A stretch of 64,000 nt of DNA from contig NZ_JAPEPW010000001.1 in NCBI RefSeq assembly GCF_026339955.1, positions 6,903,001 to 6,967,000 on the forward strand. The letters are read 5' to 3'. Position 1 is the first letter of the stretch; every line of letters starts with the position of its first letter. Source of the DNA: Streptomyces sp. NBC_01549. GTDB lineage: Bacteria > Actinomycetota > Actinomycetes > Streptomycetales > Streptomycetaceae. Made by a program: the position numbers and the translations under genes. The notes beneath the pieces were generated by a model, which was not told the origin of the DNA, did not search any database, and was given only the letters and a program-made list of their open reading frames with translations. This document shows, piece by piece, positions 9,534 to 17,919 of this stretch.

Positions 9534-11882
9534 ATGAGATGGACTCAACGGCTAAGCGATGCGGGGATGGTGGTGGCGACCGCCGTCCTCCTCGGCGGCT
9601 CCCTCGCGGTTCCGGCGGCTCGGGCGGCCGTCCCGCCGAGCGCCCCGCTCACCGATCTGGTCAACCCGTTCATCGGAACGGAGAACGAAGGCAACACCTA
9701 CCCTGGCGCAGCCGTGCCCTTCGGCATGGTGCAGTTCTCGCCGGACACCGGCCACAACACCGGCTACGACTACTCCCAGAATCACATCCGCGGCTTCTCC
9801 CTCGTCCACCTCTCGGGCGTCGGCTGCGGCCTGGGCGGCGACCTGCCCGTGCTGCCGACCACGGGTGAGGTCACCGAGACGGACTACGCCAAGTACGAGG
9901 CGGAGTTCAGCCACGAAAGCGAGCGGGCGAGCCCCGGCTCGTACCGGGTCGACCTGAAGACCGGCATCGAGGCCGAGCTGACCGCGACCGCCCGGACCGG
10001 GGTGCAGCGCTACACCTTCCCGGCCACGGACAAGGCCAACGTCCTGCTCAACGCGGGGCAGTCGCTGCACAGGACGATCTCCACCAAGGTCGAGATCCTC
10101 GACAACCGCACGGTGCGCACCGCCATCACCGGCAGTGGCTTCTGCCAGGACACCAAGCCGTACACCGTCTACACGGTCACCCGCTTCGACCGTCCGTTCA
10201 CCACTTCGGGCACCTGGAACGGCGATACCGTCACCGAGGGTTCCAAGGAATCCGTGAGCGCGGGACGCAACGGAGCCTTCGTCCGTTTCGACACGACCAA
10301 GGACCGGACAGTCGAAGCGACCACCGCGCTCTCGTACGTGGACGCCCGCGGCGCCGCCCTCAACCTCCGCTCGGAGGGGGGCCGTTCGTTCGACGCCGTC
10401 CGGAGCCAGGCGCACCGCACGTGGGAGGACCGGCTCGACGACGTACGCGCCCAGGGCGGCGGAGACACCCTGCGCCGTACGTTCTACTCGTCGCTCTACA
10501 GGTCCTTCCTCGCGCCCAACATCGGCAGCGACGCCGACGGTCGCTACACCGGCTGGGACCAGCGGGTCCACCGCGCACAGGGCTTCACCTACTACCAGAA
10601 CTGGTCGCTGTGGGACACCTACCGCACCCAGTCGCAGCTCCTCTCCCTGCTCGCGCCGCGTGAGGCCAGGGACATGGCGATCTCCGTCATCAAGATCGAC
10701 GAGGACAGCGGCTGGCTGCCCAAGTGGGGCTACGGCACGGTCGAGACGAACATCATGACCGGCGACCCGGTCACCCCGTTCCTGACCAACGCCTACCAGC
10801 AGGGCCTGCTCAAGGGATACGAGGAACGGGCCTACCGCGCCCTGAAGAAGAACGCCGACGGCGTGCCGCCCGCCGATTCGCCCGCGGTGGGCCGCGAAGC
10901 CAACAAGGAGTACATCGCGAACGGCTTCGCGCCTTACGTCAAGGACCGCCCGCATGCGAAGCCCGGCGACTCGGACTACGACCACGGAGCGTCCGCGACC
11001 CTGGAGTACGCCCTGTCGGACGCCATGCTCGGCGCGATGGCACGGGATCTGGGCCATGACGCGGACGCCGCACGCTATGCCGCACGGTCCCAGAACTACC
11101 GGAAGATCTACGACGGTTCGACCGGCTTCTTCCGCGCGCGGGATGCCTCCGGCACCTTCACCGGACCGGCGGACCCGGCCCTGAGCGAGGGTTTCCACGA
11201 GGGCACGTCCTGGCAGTACCAGTGGCTCGTGCCGCAGGACCTGCGGGGCATGGTCGACCTGATCGGCGGCAAGCAGACGGCCAACGACCGGCTCGACTCG
11301 TTCTTCGCGTACGAGCAGCTTCTGAAGGACCCCGCGAAGACCGCACGAGAGGTGTGGGTCAACGGCCCGTACGACTACTACAACGCGGACAAGTACAACC
11401 CGCAGAACGAGCCCGACCTGATCGCCCCGTACACGTATCTGTCGACCGGTCAGCCGTGGAAGACGACCGATGTGGTGCACGCCGCGCTGACCTTGTTCAC
11501 GGACGCGCCGACCGGCATGACCGGCAACGACGACCTTGGCACGATGTCCGCCTGGAACGTGCTCTCGTCCATCGGGATCTTCCCGGTGCAGCCCGGCTAC
11601 GACACCTGGGGCCTGTCGACGCCTGTCTTCGAGCGGGTCGATCTGACGCTCGACCGGCGCTACTACCCTCGGGGCGCCCTGACTGTGACGGCGACGGGCA
11701 CCTCGGACCGTGACCGGTACATCCAGTCGGCGAGGGTCGACGGTTCCTCCTATGGCCGTACGTATCTGACGACCGAGTCGCTCCGAGGCCTGCGGTCGCT
11801 CTCCTTCACCGTCGGTGCCGAACCGTCCGGCTGGGGGACGTCCGCCGACGCCGCGCCGCCCGCCCTGGGACCTACGCGGTGA
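9534..11882 (+). CDS. secreted GH92 alpha-mannosidase
   Basis: Glycoside hydrolase family 92 exo-alpha-mannosidase of 782 residues. A signal peptide ends near A-R-A-A at residues 29-33. The mature enzyme begins with the family opening D-L-V-N-P-F-I-G-T, followed by P-F-G-M-V-Q and the substrate-binding E-G-T-S-W-Q-Y-Q-W. The conserved G-N-D-D-L-G-T-M-S-A-W segment precedes a C-terminal beta domain. GH92 enzymes release terminal mannose in a calcium-dependent inverting reaction, usually from alpha-1,2 linkages of fungal or yeast mannans and N-glycans. GAGGAGG lies 11 bases before the ATG. It stands alone apart from its operator; linkage specificity is inferred from the family. Confidence 0.92.
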   Translation: MRWTQRLSDAGMVVATAVLLGGSLAVPAARAAVPPSAPLTDLVNPFIGTENEGNTYPGAAVPFGMVQFSPDTGHNTGYDYSQNHIRGFSLVHLSGVGCGLGGDLPVLPTTGEVTETDYAKYEAEFSHESERASPGSYRVDLKTGIEAELTATARTGVQRYTFPATDKANVLLNAGQSLHRTISTKVEILDNRTVRTAITGSGFCQDTKPYTVYTVTRFDRPFTTSGTWNGDTVTEGSKESVSAGRNGAFVRFDTTKDRTVEATTALSYVDARGAALNLRSEGGRSFDAVRSQAHRTWEDRLDDVRAQGGGDTLRRTFYSSLYRSFLAPNIGSDADGRYTGWDQRVHRAQGFTYYQNWSLWDTYRTQSQLLSLLAPREARDMAISVIKIDEDSGWLPKWGYGTVETNIMTGDPVTPFLTNAYQQGLLKGYEERAYRALKKNADGVPPADSPAVGREANKEYIANGFAPYVKDRPHAKPGDSDYDHGASATLEYALSDAMLGAMARDLGHDADAARYAARSQNYRKIYDGSTGFFRARDASGTFTGPADPALSEGFHEGTSWQYQWLVPQDLRGMVDLIGGKQTANDRLDSFFAYEQLLKDPAKTAREVWVNGPYDYYNADKYNPQNEPDLIAPYTYLSTGQPWKTTDVVHAALTLFTDAPTGMTGNDDLGTMSAWNVLSSIGIFPVQPGYDTWGLSTPVFERVDLTLDRRYYPRGALTVTATGTSDRDRYIQSARVDGSSYGRTYLTTESLRGLRSLSFTVGAEPSGWGTSADAAPPALGPTR

Positions 11883-12063
11883 CGCGGTCGCGGCGATCGC
11901 CCATGCGCTGGTCAACGGACGCGCACGGCGGCCGCCGCGGCCGTCACGGGCGCGCCGCCGGTTCGGCTGTGCGCCGGTGCGTCGCCCACCCCCTCGGGTG
12001 CGACGCGGGTGGGGGAGGTGGTCCTGGCCGAGCGTGACCTGGGGCGAGAACGGGATGTGGAGG

Positions 12064-12096
12064 GAGCGAGCCCGGGCTCGGGCTCCGGGCTCGCTC
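12064..12096. terminator. strong hairpin between convergent genes
   Basis: A perfect 12-base-pair stem (GAGCGAGCCCGG pairing with CCGGGCTCGCTC) with a nine-base loop lies between the ends of the GH92 gene and the peptidoglycan-binding protein. Placement between convergent genes fits a bidirectional terminator; there is no long U-tract, as is common in Streptomyces. Confidence 0.6.
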
Positions 12097-12109
12097 TTCC
12101 CCGCGTGGC

Positions 12110-12523
12110 TCAGTACCGCAGCCACTTCCAGGTCGCCGGCCCGACAATGCCGTCAACGCTGATGTGCGCGTGCTGGTTGTGATTCACGCGGCTCTGGAAC
12201 TCGCGCACGGCCGCCGTGGTGCCGGGGCCGTATTTCCCGTCCACGGAGAGCCGCTTTCCCTTGGGCGTCTTCCAGTGGTACTTCAGCAGGCACTGGGCTT
12301 CCTTCACCGCGTTGCCCCTGGAACCGTACTTGAGCGTCTTGTGGCCGCTGTAGTAGCCGCAGGTCCATGTGTCCTGACGGTTCGGCGCCTGCGTGACACC
12401 GACCGCGTGAGCGGTTGCGCCCTGCGTCGAGGCCGCGAAGCTGCTGACGGCAGGGCCGACGGCGATGCCCGCGCCCAGGGCCGCAGTGGTGGCGGCGAGA
12501 GCGATGCGCTTGCGTGCGTTCAT
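12110..12523 (-). CDS. secreted peptidoglycan-binding domain protein
   Basis: Small exported protein of 137 residues. A signal peptide (M-N-A-R-K-R then a hydrophobic Ala/Gly core ending S-S-F-A-A-S) is followed by a linker with T-C-G-Y-Y and one peptidoglycan-binding (PG_binding_1) domain ending V-D-G-I-V-G-P-A-T-W-K-W-L-R-Y. The ATG at 12523 is chosen for GGAAGGAA upstream and for the signal peptide; longer frames add implausible basic sequence. The domain closely matches the extracytoplasmic end of the protein encoded divergently at 12845-13726, so the two may share a wall ligand. No catalytic domain is present. Confidence 0.85.
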   Translation of the reverse strand: MNARKRIALAATTAALGAGIAVGPAVSSFAASTQGATAHAVGVTQAPNRQDTWTCGYYSGHKTLKYGSRGNAVKEAQCLLKYHWKTPKGKRLSVDGKYGPGTTAAVREFQSRVNHNQHAHISVDGIVGPATWKWLRY

Positions 12524-12844
12524 GTCCGGGTTCCTTCCCCGTGTGGTGGGGGGCGGCGCGGGGTGGACCGTGCTGCCCGGTCGGTGGTGCGTCATCCAAT
12601 CTGAGCCGTCGGCCCCCGCACGGGCCAGGAAGCCCTGTGAGGTGGCGCGTACGTGGGACGACTCACGCGCTGACCTGCGTTTTCGTAGTCGTCGCAGACG
12701 CCACCGTGGGACGGGGCCGCGCTCGGGGCGGGGCACTCGTACGGGTGCGGAATGTGCGAGGTCGTCGGCACGGGGGTTCGAGGCTGCCATTATCGGCGCA
12801 GGGGGTCTGCGGCCCCGGAGTATTCGACGCGTATGGGGTGGAGC
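12524..12844. other. divergent intergenic region without a recognised gene
   Basis: About 320 bases separate the secreted peptidoglycan-binding gene from the helix-turn-helix gene. It must hold both promoters. I see no convincing small ORF, RNA or palindrome in it. Confidence 0.4.
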
Positions 12845-13726
12845 ATGCCGCGTTGGAAAGAGCTGCCCGACTCGCTCGACCCGCGGGTGCGGCAGTTGAT
12901 CGTGCAGTTACGTCGGCTCAAGGACCGCAGCGGGCTCAGTCTGGCCTCGTTGCAGGACAAGACCGGCTACAGCAGATCCTCCTGGGATCGCTATCTCAAT
13001 GGGAGGAAGCTGCCGCCCCGGGCCGCGGTCCAGGAACTGGCCCGGGTGTGCGGTGCCGAACCGACCCCGCTGCTCGTGCTGCACGAGGTCGCCGAGTCGG
13101 CCTGGCAGCAGAACGTTCCGCCGGGGCGGGAAGGCCCGCGAGGGCAGGAGTCCGAAGAACAGCGGGGGCCCGAAGAGCAGCAGGCGCCCGAAGTGCGGGG
13201 CATCGCCCCGGAGTCGGCCCCACCGCCCCCGGCCGGCTCCGTCCCCGCGCCCCGTCCGGCGCCGACGCGGCACGGGTGGCCGCGACGTCCGGTCGTGCTG
13301 GCCGGTGCACTGCTGATCGCCCTGGTAGCTCTCGGGGCCGGGCTGGTGGCCCTCAACCCCTGGTGGGACGATTCCACCCCTACCGCGACATCCCGGACGC
13401 ACGGCGCCGTCGCGGGTTCCTGGGCGCCCGGGAAGACGTATTCATGCAAAGTCCGCCGGGTGCACGGGCGGCTCACGGCCGGGTACAGCCAGAGCGACAA
13501 CGGCGAGTACCAGGAGTCGGCGCACGGCTGGCCGGTCGTCGAGGCGCAATGCCTGTTGACTGCGCGCGGGTTCAGCCCCGGTGGCGTCGACGGCGTGTTC
13601 GGACCGGCCACGGAGAGCGCCGTCAAGCGCTTCCAGTCGAAGCACCGGCAGGACCGCCCCGATCAGCCGCCCCTGGCCGTCGACGGCATCATCGGCCCGC
13701 ACACCTGGGGGGTGCTGCGGAAATGA
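12845..13726 (+). CDS. membrane-anchored helix-turn-helix protein with external peptidoglycan-binding domain
   Basis: About 293 residues in three parts. The N-terminal XRE-like helix-turn-helix contains L-S-L-A-S-L-Q-D-K-T-G-Y-S-R-S-S-W. A Pro/Glu-rich linker leads to one membrane helix (V-V-L-A-G-A-L-L-I-A-L-V-A-L). A PG_binding_1 domain lies outside, with V-D-G-V-F-G-P-A-T and V-D-G-I-I-G-P-H-T-W. Topology puts the DNA-binding-like domain inside and the wall-binding domain outside, so a signalling role is inferred. The ATG at 12845 follows GGGTGGAG; an ATG at 12833 is the alternative. The stop overlaps the next start (ATGA). Confidence 0.82.
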   Translation: MPRWKELPDSLDPRVRQLIVQLRRLKDRSGLSLASLQDKTGYSRSSWDRYLNGRKLPPRAAVQELARVCGAEPTPLLVLHEVAESAWQQNVPPGREGPRGQESEEQRGPEEQQAPEVRGIAPESAPPPPAGSVPAPRPAPTRHGWPRRPVVLAGALLIALVALGAGLVALNPWWDDSTPTATSRTHGAVAGSWAPGKTYSCKVRRVHGRLTAGYSQSDNGEYQESAHGWPVVEAQCLLTARGFSPGGVDGVFGPATESAVKRFQSKHRQDRPDQPPLAVDGIIGPHTWGVLRK

Positions 13727-14655
13727 CCTCGGGGAACGGCGGCGGGAACAGCGCAGGAGAACGGCGGACGCCAGCCGCGGACGCACCGGAGTGTGTGCGT
13801 CTCGCGGAGGGGCTGCGGGAGCTCCGGGCTCGGACCGGCCTGAGCATGACGAAGCTCGCGCAGCGTACCCACTACAGCCGCTCCTCCTGGGAGCGTTATC
13901 TCAACGGCAAGGCGCTGCCCCCGCGGCAGGCCGTCGAGGCGTTGAGCGGCCTGGCTCGGCAGCCGGCGGGACGGTTGCTGGCCCTGTGGGAACTCGCCGA
14001 ACTGGCCTGGAGCGGGCGCGCCTCCGGCGCCGCTTCGGCGCCGGGCCCGGCCACGCGGGGTCCGGCTGCCCCCAAGGTGGCGCCCAAGACTGCTGCCCCC
14101 AAGGCCGCGTCCATGACTGCTGCCCCCAAGGCCGCGTCCATGACTGCTGCCCCGGCCGGTGCCCCGTCTCGGTGGCGGTCCGGGCGCGGCCGTACGGTGG
14201 CGCTTCTCACCGCGGTGGTGTTGGTGGCCGCAGGCGTGCTGGTGAGCGTGGCGCTGGGCGGAGCGGGAGGGCGGCCGCGGGCCGACCGGAGCGGCCCGGC
14301 CTCATCGCCCGTCCCCGGCTGCCGGGGCAGCGGCTGTGAGGGCCGCGACCCCGAGTTGTGCGACCCGTCGGGCCGTGACGTCGCCTCCCACAGCGCCCCT
14401 TGGGGCGCCTGGGTGAAGATCCGGTACAGCCGGACGTGCGGCGCCGTATGGGCCGTTGTCTGGCACTCCAAGGTCGGCGATCAGCTGCGCATTTCGGTGC
14501 CGCCGGGAGACTCGGCGCCACGGAAGGTCGTCATCCAGGAATTCGACACCGAACGAATGGTGCCCACTCCGATGGCCGCCACGCGTCGCGTCAAGGGGGC
14601 GCGGGCCTGCCTGGTCTCCGTGTCGAGCCATCGGGAGATGTGTTTCCAGGCTTGA
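13723..14655 (+). CDS. membrane-anchored helix-turn-helix protein with external DUF2690-like domain
   Basis: A 310-residue paralogue of the preceding gene in its N-terminal half: the helix-turn-helix reads L-S-M-T-K-L-A-Q-R-T-H-Y-S-R-S-S-W followed by Y-L-N-G-K-A-L-P-P-R. An Ala/Pro/Lys linker with tandem repeats leads to one membrane helix. A cysteine-patterned extracytoplasmic domain follows (C-R-G-S-G-C-E-G-R-D-P then further cysteines), which fits DUF2690. The ATG at 13723 overlaps the upstream stop, so both proteins are co-translated and may interact through the shared cytoplasmic domain. A frame open back to 12514 is read-through of other genes. Confidence 0.82.
   Translation: MTSGNGGGNSAGERRTPAADAPECVRLAEGLRELRARTGLSMTKLAQRTHYSRSSWERYLNGKALPPRQAVEALSGLARQPAGRLLALWELAELAWSGRASGAASAPGPATRGPAAPKVAPKTAAPKAASMTAAPKAASMTAAPAGAPSRWRSGRGRTVALLTAVVLVAAGVLVSVALGGAGGRPRADRSGPASSPVPGCRGSGCEGRDPELCDPSGRDVASHSAPWGAWVKIRYSRTCGAVWAVVWHSKVGDQLRISVPPGDSAPRKVVIQEFDTERMVPTPMAATRRVKGARACLVSVSSHREMCFQA
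14089..14153 (+). repeat. 27-bp in-frame tandem repeat in linker of HTH/DUF2690 protein
   Basis: Two exact 27-base copies (14089-14115, 14116-14142) plus the first 11 bases of a third encode the repeated linker peptide A-A-P-K-A-A-S-M-T. Exact identity at DNA level implies recent slippage expansion of the linker between the DNA-binding-like domain and the membrane. Confidence 0.85.
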
Positions 14656-14755
14656 GGGCAATGCTGATCCGGGCCCACAGCGTTCCAGCATCCGCAGTTC
14701 GGTGAGCGATTCCGCGTGATCACGAGCACTGTCCGAGCACTGCGCCGTACCACCG

Positions 14756-15163
14756 TCACTCCCGCAGGTTCAGCTGCCAGGAGACGCCGAAGCGGTCGTT
14801 CACCCAGCCGAACTTGGCGCTGAAGCCGTACGAGCCGAGCGGCATGAGCTCCGTGCCCTGTTCAGCGAGGGCGCCATAGAGGCGGTCGAGCTCGGCCTCG
14901 GTGTCGCACTCGACGAACAGCGACACCGCCGGAGTGAACCCGAAGGCGTGCTTGACGTAACTGTCGATGCACATGAACCGCTGTCCGGCGAGCGAGAACG
15001 TGGCGCGCTTGACCGTGCCCGCCTCGCCGGGGCCATCGGCGCCGTAGCGGGAGATGTCGACGACCTCGGCGTCCTCGAACAACGACATGTAGAAGGTCAG
15101 CGCCTCCTCCGCCCTGCCCTCGAACATGAGGAAAGTGGTGATCTTCTGTGGCATCGAGGCCAT
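14756..15163 (-). CDS. VOC-superfamily protein, PhnB-like
   Basis: A 135-residue protein of the vicinal oxygen chelate superfamily in its PhnB / 3-demethylubiquinone methyltransferase-like branch. It starts K-I-T-T-F-L-M-F-E-G-R-A-E-E-A-L-T-F-Y and ends with G-W-V-N-D-R-F-G-V-S-W-Q-L-N. Members of this branch are mostly uncharacterised metal-dependent or binding proteins, so no reaction is assigned. It is convergent with the helix-turn-helix pair and separated by about 150 bases from the next minus-strand gene, so it looks monocistronic. Confidence 0.85.
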   Translation of the reverse strand: MASMPQKITTFLMFEGRAEEALTFYMSLFEDAEVVDISRYGADGPGEAGTVKRATFSLAGQRFMCIDSYVKHAFGFTPAVSLFVECDTEAELDRLYGALAEQGTELMPLGSYGFSAKFGWVNDRFGVSWQLNLRE

Positions 15164-15313
15164 GGTGCTGCCCTCCGGGTACAGGCGTTGATCCTTTGAG
15201 CACGAGGCTAGGACCTGCCTCTGACACTGGCCCCACGGACATCGCCGGCCACCGTCGTTTCTGTGATCCGACGCCGCTCCGTCGATCCGGGCGGCGACGG
15301 GCTCTGGACCCGG

Positions 15314-15769
15314 TTACGGAGCGGTTCTGTCCAGGTCGAGTTGTCCGATGCGGGCCACGTTCTCCCGATCGTCGGCGTCCTCGCTGGCCTCGGCGGCGAA
15401 CCACGCGTCGAGGATCTCCCTGAGGAGCGGCTCGGACGTCAGCCGCAGGCTGAGTGCCAGTACGTTGGCGTCGTTCCAGCGGCGTGCGCCGTCCGCTGTG
15501 TACGCGTCCGTACACAGGGCCGCTCGTACGCCCGGCACCTTGTTCGCGGCGATCGACGCGCCCGTACCGGTCCAGCAGCATACGACCGCCTGGTCCGATG
15601 TCCCGGTGGCGACCTCGCGGGCCGCCGCCTCCGAGCAGGCCGCCCACTGTGTGTCGTCCCCGGGGTGCAGCGCCCCGTGCGTCAGCACCTCGTGGCCGCG
15701 GCTGCGCAACTCCGCGACGAGGGAGCGGGCCACGGGTTCGTCCATGTCCGAGGAAACGGAGATCCGCAT
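15314..15769 (-). CDS. rpiB: RpiB/LacA/LacB family sugar-phosphate isomerase
   Basis: A 151-residue isomerase of the RpiB/LacAB fold, which interconverts aldose and ketose phosphates such as ribose-5-phosphate/ribulose-5-phosphate or galactose-6-phosphate/tagatose-6-phosphate. It starts M-R-I-S-V-S-S-D-M-D. It carries C-C-W-T-G-T-G-A-S-I-A-A-N-K, with the active-site cysteine region, and N-D-A-N-V-L-A-L-S. The ATG at 15769 is chosen because family proteins begin directly with the first beta strand; a longer frame adds a basic non-homologous leader. It lies 153 bases after the SDR gene and may belong to the same transcript. Substrate not decided. Confidence 0.8.
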   Translation of the reverse strand: MRISVSSDMDEPVARSLVAELRSRGHEVLTHGALHPGDDTQWAACSEAAAREVATGTSDQAVVCCWTGTGASIAANKVPGVRAALCTDAYTADGARRWNDANVLALSLRLTSEPLLREILDAWFAAEASEDADDRENVARIGQLDLDRTAP

Positions 15770-15922
15770 GTCCCGGAGACTACTCAGCGGACGAGGCGGA
15801 TGCCATCTCCGAGTCCCGTGCCCTCTGCCTTCCAGGCGCGCGTGCGTCACCGTCAACACCGGTAACCGAGTGGGCGTCACCATCCGGTGGGCGGCTGTAG
15901 GGCGTTGGATCCACCCCGTTCA

Positions 15923-16711
15923 TCAGCGCATGTGGGTACCGCCGTTGATGTCGAAGGTGGCGCCGGTGACGTAGCCGCCCTCCTCGCTCACCAGGTAGGC
16001 CACGAGGGCGGCGACCTCCGCCGGTCTGCCCAGGCGTCCCACGGGGATGTTTCGGGCCGCCTCGGACACCGCCGCCGCGCCCAGTTCGTCCACAGCCGGC
16101 GTAAGGACGGCGGCCGGTGCGACGGCGTTGACCGTTACGCCTTGAGCTGCCAGCTCCCTGGCGAACACCTTGGTGAGCGCCAGAACGCCGGCCTTGGCGG
16201 CTGAGTAGTGGGCGCCGGCGAGGGTTCCGCCCTGCTGGCCCGCCAGAGAGGCGAGGTTGACCACGCGCCCCCACCCCCGCCGCCGCATCTGCTGTGCGCA
16301 CAGCCGGGTCAGGGCGAAGACGCTGCGCAGGTTGGTGGCCATGACGGCGTCCCACTCGTCCAGCCGGATGTCCCATACGGAGCCCGCCACGGTGCGCGCG
16401 GCGTTGTTGACCAGTACGTCGGGCGAGTGCCAGGTGTCGGCGACTTCGCGTACCGCCGCCTCCACCGCCTCGATGTTGTCCACGTCTACGCCGAGGGGCA
16501 AAGTCGTGCCGTTGTCGGGGTCCAGCTCGCGTGCCAGTCCGGCCACGGCGTCCGCGTCGCGGTCGAGCAGGGCTACCCGCAGTCCCAGTCGGTGCAACTC
16601 GGTAGCGATCGCGGCCCCGATTCCTCGCCCGGCTCCAGTGATCAGGGCCACCCGTGGCAACGACGGCTCCTCACTCGCGGTGCCCGTGTCATCCGCTGTC
16701 GTGGTGCGCAT
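15923..16711 (-). CDS. SDR-family NAD(P)-dependent oxidoreductase
   Basis: Short-chain dehydrogenase of 262 residues. It has the nucleotide-binding T-G-A-G-R-G-I-G near residue 25, the N-N-A motif, and a catalytic Ser followed by Y-S-A-A-K. It ends G-A-T-F-D-I-N-G-G, typical of the FabG-like branch. ATG 16711 is preferred over 16729 because GAGGAG lies seven bases before it. The gene follows the acyl-CoA-dehydrogenase-like gene by 14 bases and is therefore the third gene of an operon with it and the 2-hydroxyacid dehydrogenase. It probably oxidises or reduces a hydroxyl of the same substrate. Confidence 0.88.
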   Translation of the reverse strand: MRTTTADDTGTASEEPSLPRVALITGAGRGIGAAIATELHRLGLRVALLDRDADAVAGLARELDPDNGTTLPLGVDVDNIEAVEAAVREVADTWHSPDVLVNNAARTVAGSVWDIRLDEWDAVMATNLRSVFALTRLCAQQMRRRGWGRVVNLASLAGQQGGTLAGAHYSAAKAGVLALTKVFARELAAQGVTVNAVAPAAVLTPAVDELGAAAVSEAARNIPVGRLGRPAEVAALVAYLVSEEGGYVTGATFDINGGTHMR

Positions 16712-16725
16712 GTCTCGGCTCCTCA

Positions 16726-17919
16726 TCAAATGACCGGACTCGGCGGCAGTTCCGCCCCCAGGAGCGCGCGACCGTAGATCTCCTTACTTGTCTGGACACT
16801 GAGCGCGGCGTGCCGCGATGCCGTCTCGATGTCGCGCCACGCTCTTTGGAGGTCCGAGCCGTCTGCGAAGCTGCCCGCGCCGGCGGTGTCGAGCAGGAGG
16901 CTCACGGCGTGGCGGGCACACCGCATGGCGTGAGCGGCGTCCATACGCAGCCGGGCCCGGTCGGCGAGCGCCGGGCGGTGGCCGGCGCGGGCCTCGGCGT
17001 CCACCTCGTCGGCGGCGCGGAGCAGGTGCAGGCGCGCGGTGTCGATGAGGACGGCAGCGTCCGCCACGTTCAGCTGGTGGGAAGGGGCTTCGGCGACCAG
17101 GTGGTACAGCGGAGAGACCGCCCGCTTGCCTTGGGTCGCGGCCTTCACCACCCGATCGAGGGTGGCTGCGGCGATGCCTACGGCGGTCGCCACGAGTGGC
17201 AGGTTGATGGAGAGGTGGAAGGTGATGCGCGGTTCGTCGGGATGACGTCGCCGATAGGAGCCGTTCGCCATGTCTGTGAGGGAGATGACGCGTGAGTCCG
17301 GCACATACACCCCTTCCGTCACCGCCATATTGCTGCCCGTGCCTCGCATCCCCGCCATGTGCCATACGTCGTCGACCGTCAGGGCGGACGTGGGGACCAG
17401 CGCCATACCGCGCTCCGGGCCACCGCGTTCGTCGTCGGTCCAGGTGAAGCCGAGTAGAGTCCAGGGTGCGTGGTGGATGCCGGATATCCAGGGCCAGCGT
17501 CCGCTCAGTGTCCAGCCGTCGTCCGTACGGCGCGCTGTTCCGGACGGGTTGGCCGTACCGCAGACGAACGTGTCCGGGTCGTCTTTCCAGAGGGTCGCAC
17601 GTTCGGCATCCGGGAGCTGGGAAGCAAAGAGGTTGCCGCCGTATGCGATGGCCACGATCCAGGAACTGGCGGCGCATCCGTGCGCCAGTTCCTCACACAC
17701 CTCCACCGCGGTACGGACGTCCGCGCCATGACCGCCGTAAGCGGCGGGCGTGCCCAGCCGGAACAGGCCGGACTGGCGAAGTGCGGTCACACTCGCGGTG
17801 GTGAGCCTGCGTTCGGCGTCCGTGCGTGCGGCTTCGTCGGCGAGGAGCGGAATCAGCGGCCGAACCGCTTCCAACGGGCTCCCCGCATCAGGGTGAAACA
17901 ATGTTGTCAAGCTCCTCAC
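16726..17919 (-). CDS. acyl-CoA dehydrogenase-like flavin monooxygenase (group D type)
   Basis: A 397-residue protein with the acyl-CoA dehydrogenase fold. Its closest recognisable relatives by motif are two-component FMN-dependent monooxygenases such as HpaB, HsaA and DszC rather than true dehydrogenases. Features seen are G-L-F-R-L-G-T-P-A-A-Y-G-G-H-G, S-S-W-I-V-A-I near residue 85, and W-H-M-A-G-M-R-G-T-G-S-N. Such enzymes need reduced flavin from a separate reductase, which is not present here. The GTG start at 17919 overlaps the end of the upstream 2-hydroxyacid dehydrogenase by 32 bases. Substrate unknown. Confidence 0.78.
   Translation of the reverse strand: MRSLTTLFHPDAGSPLEAVRPLIPLLADEAARTDAERRLTTASVTALRQSGLFRLGTPAAYGGHGADVRTAVEVCEELAHGCAASSWIVAIAYGGNLFASQLPDAERATLWKDDPDTFVCGTANPSGTARRTDDGWTLSGRWPWISGIHHAPWTLLGFTWTDDERGGPERGMALVPTSALTVDDVWHMAGMRGTGSNMAVTEGVYVPDSRVISLTDMANGSYRRRHPDEPRITFHLSINLPLVATAVGIAAATLDRVVKAATQGKRAVSPLYHLVAEAPSHQLNVADAAVLIDTARLHLLRAADEVDAEARAGHRPALADRARLRMDAAHAMRCARHAVSLLLDTAGAGSFADGSDLQRAWRDIETASRHAALSVQTSKEIYGRALLGAELPPSPVI

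Noticed and set aside
9552..12125. 857-residue open frame antisense to the GH92 gene
   Set aside because: Composition is typical of a high-GC shadow frame and no domain is seen, while the plus strand carries clear GH92 motifs.
12514..13722. Long frame joining upstream sequence to the second HTH protein
   Set aside because: It overlaps the first HTH gene in another frame; the ATGA overlap at 13723 is the natural start.
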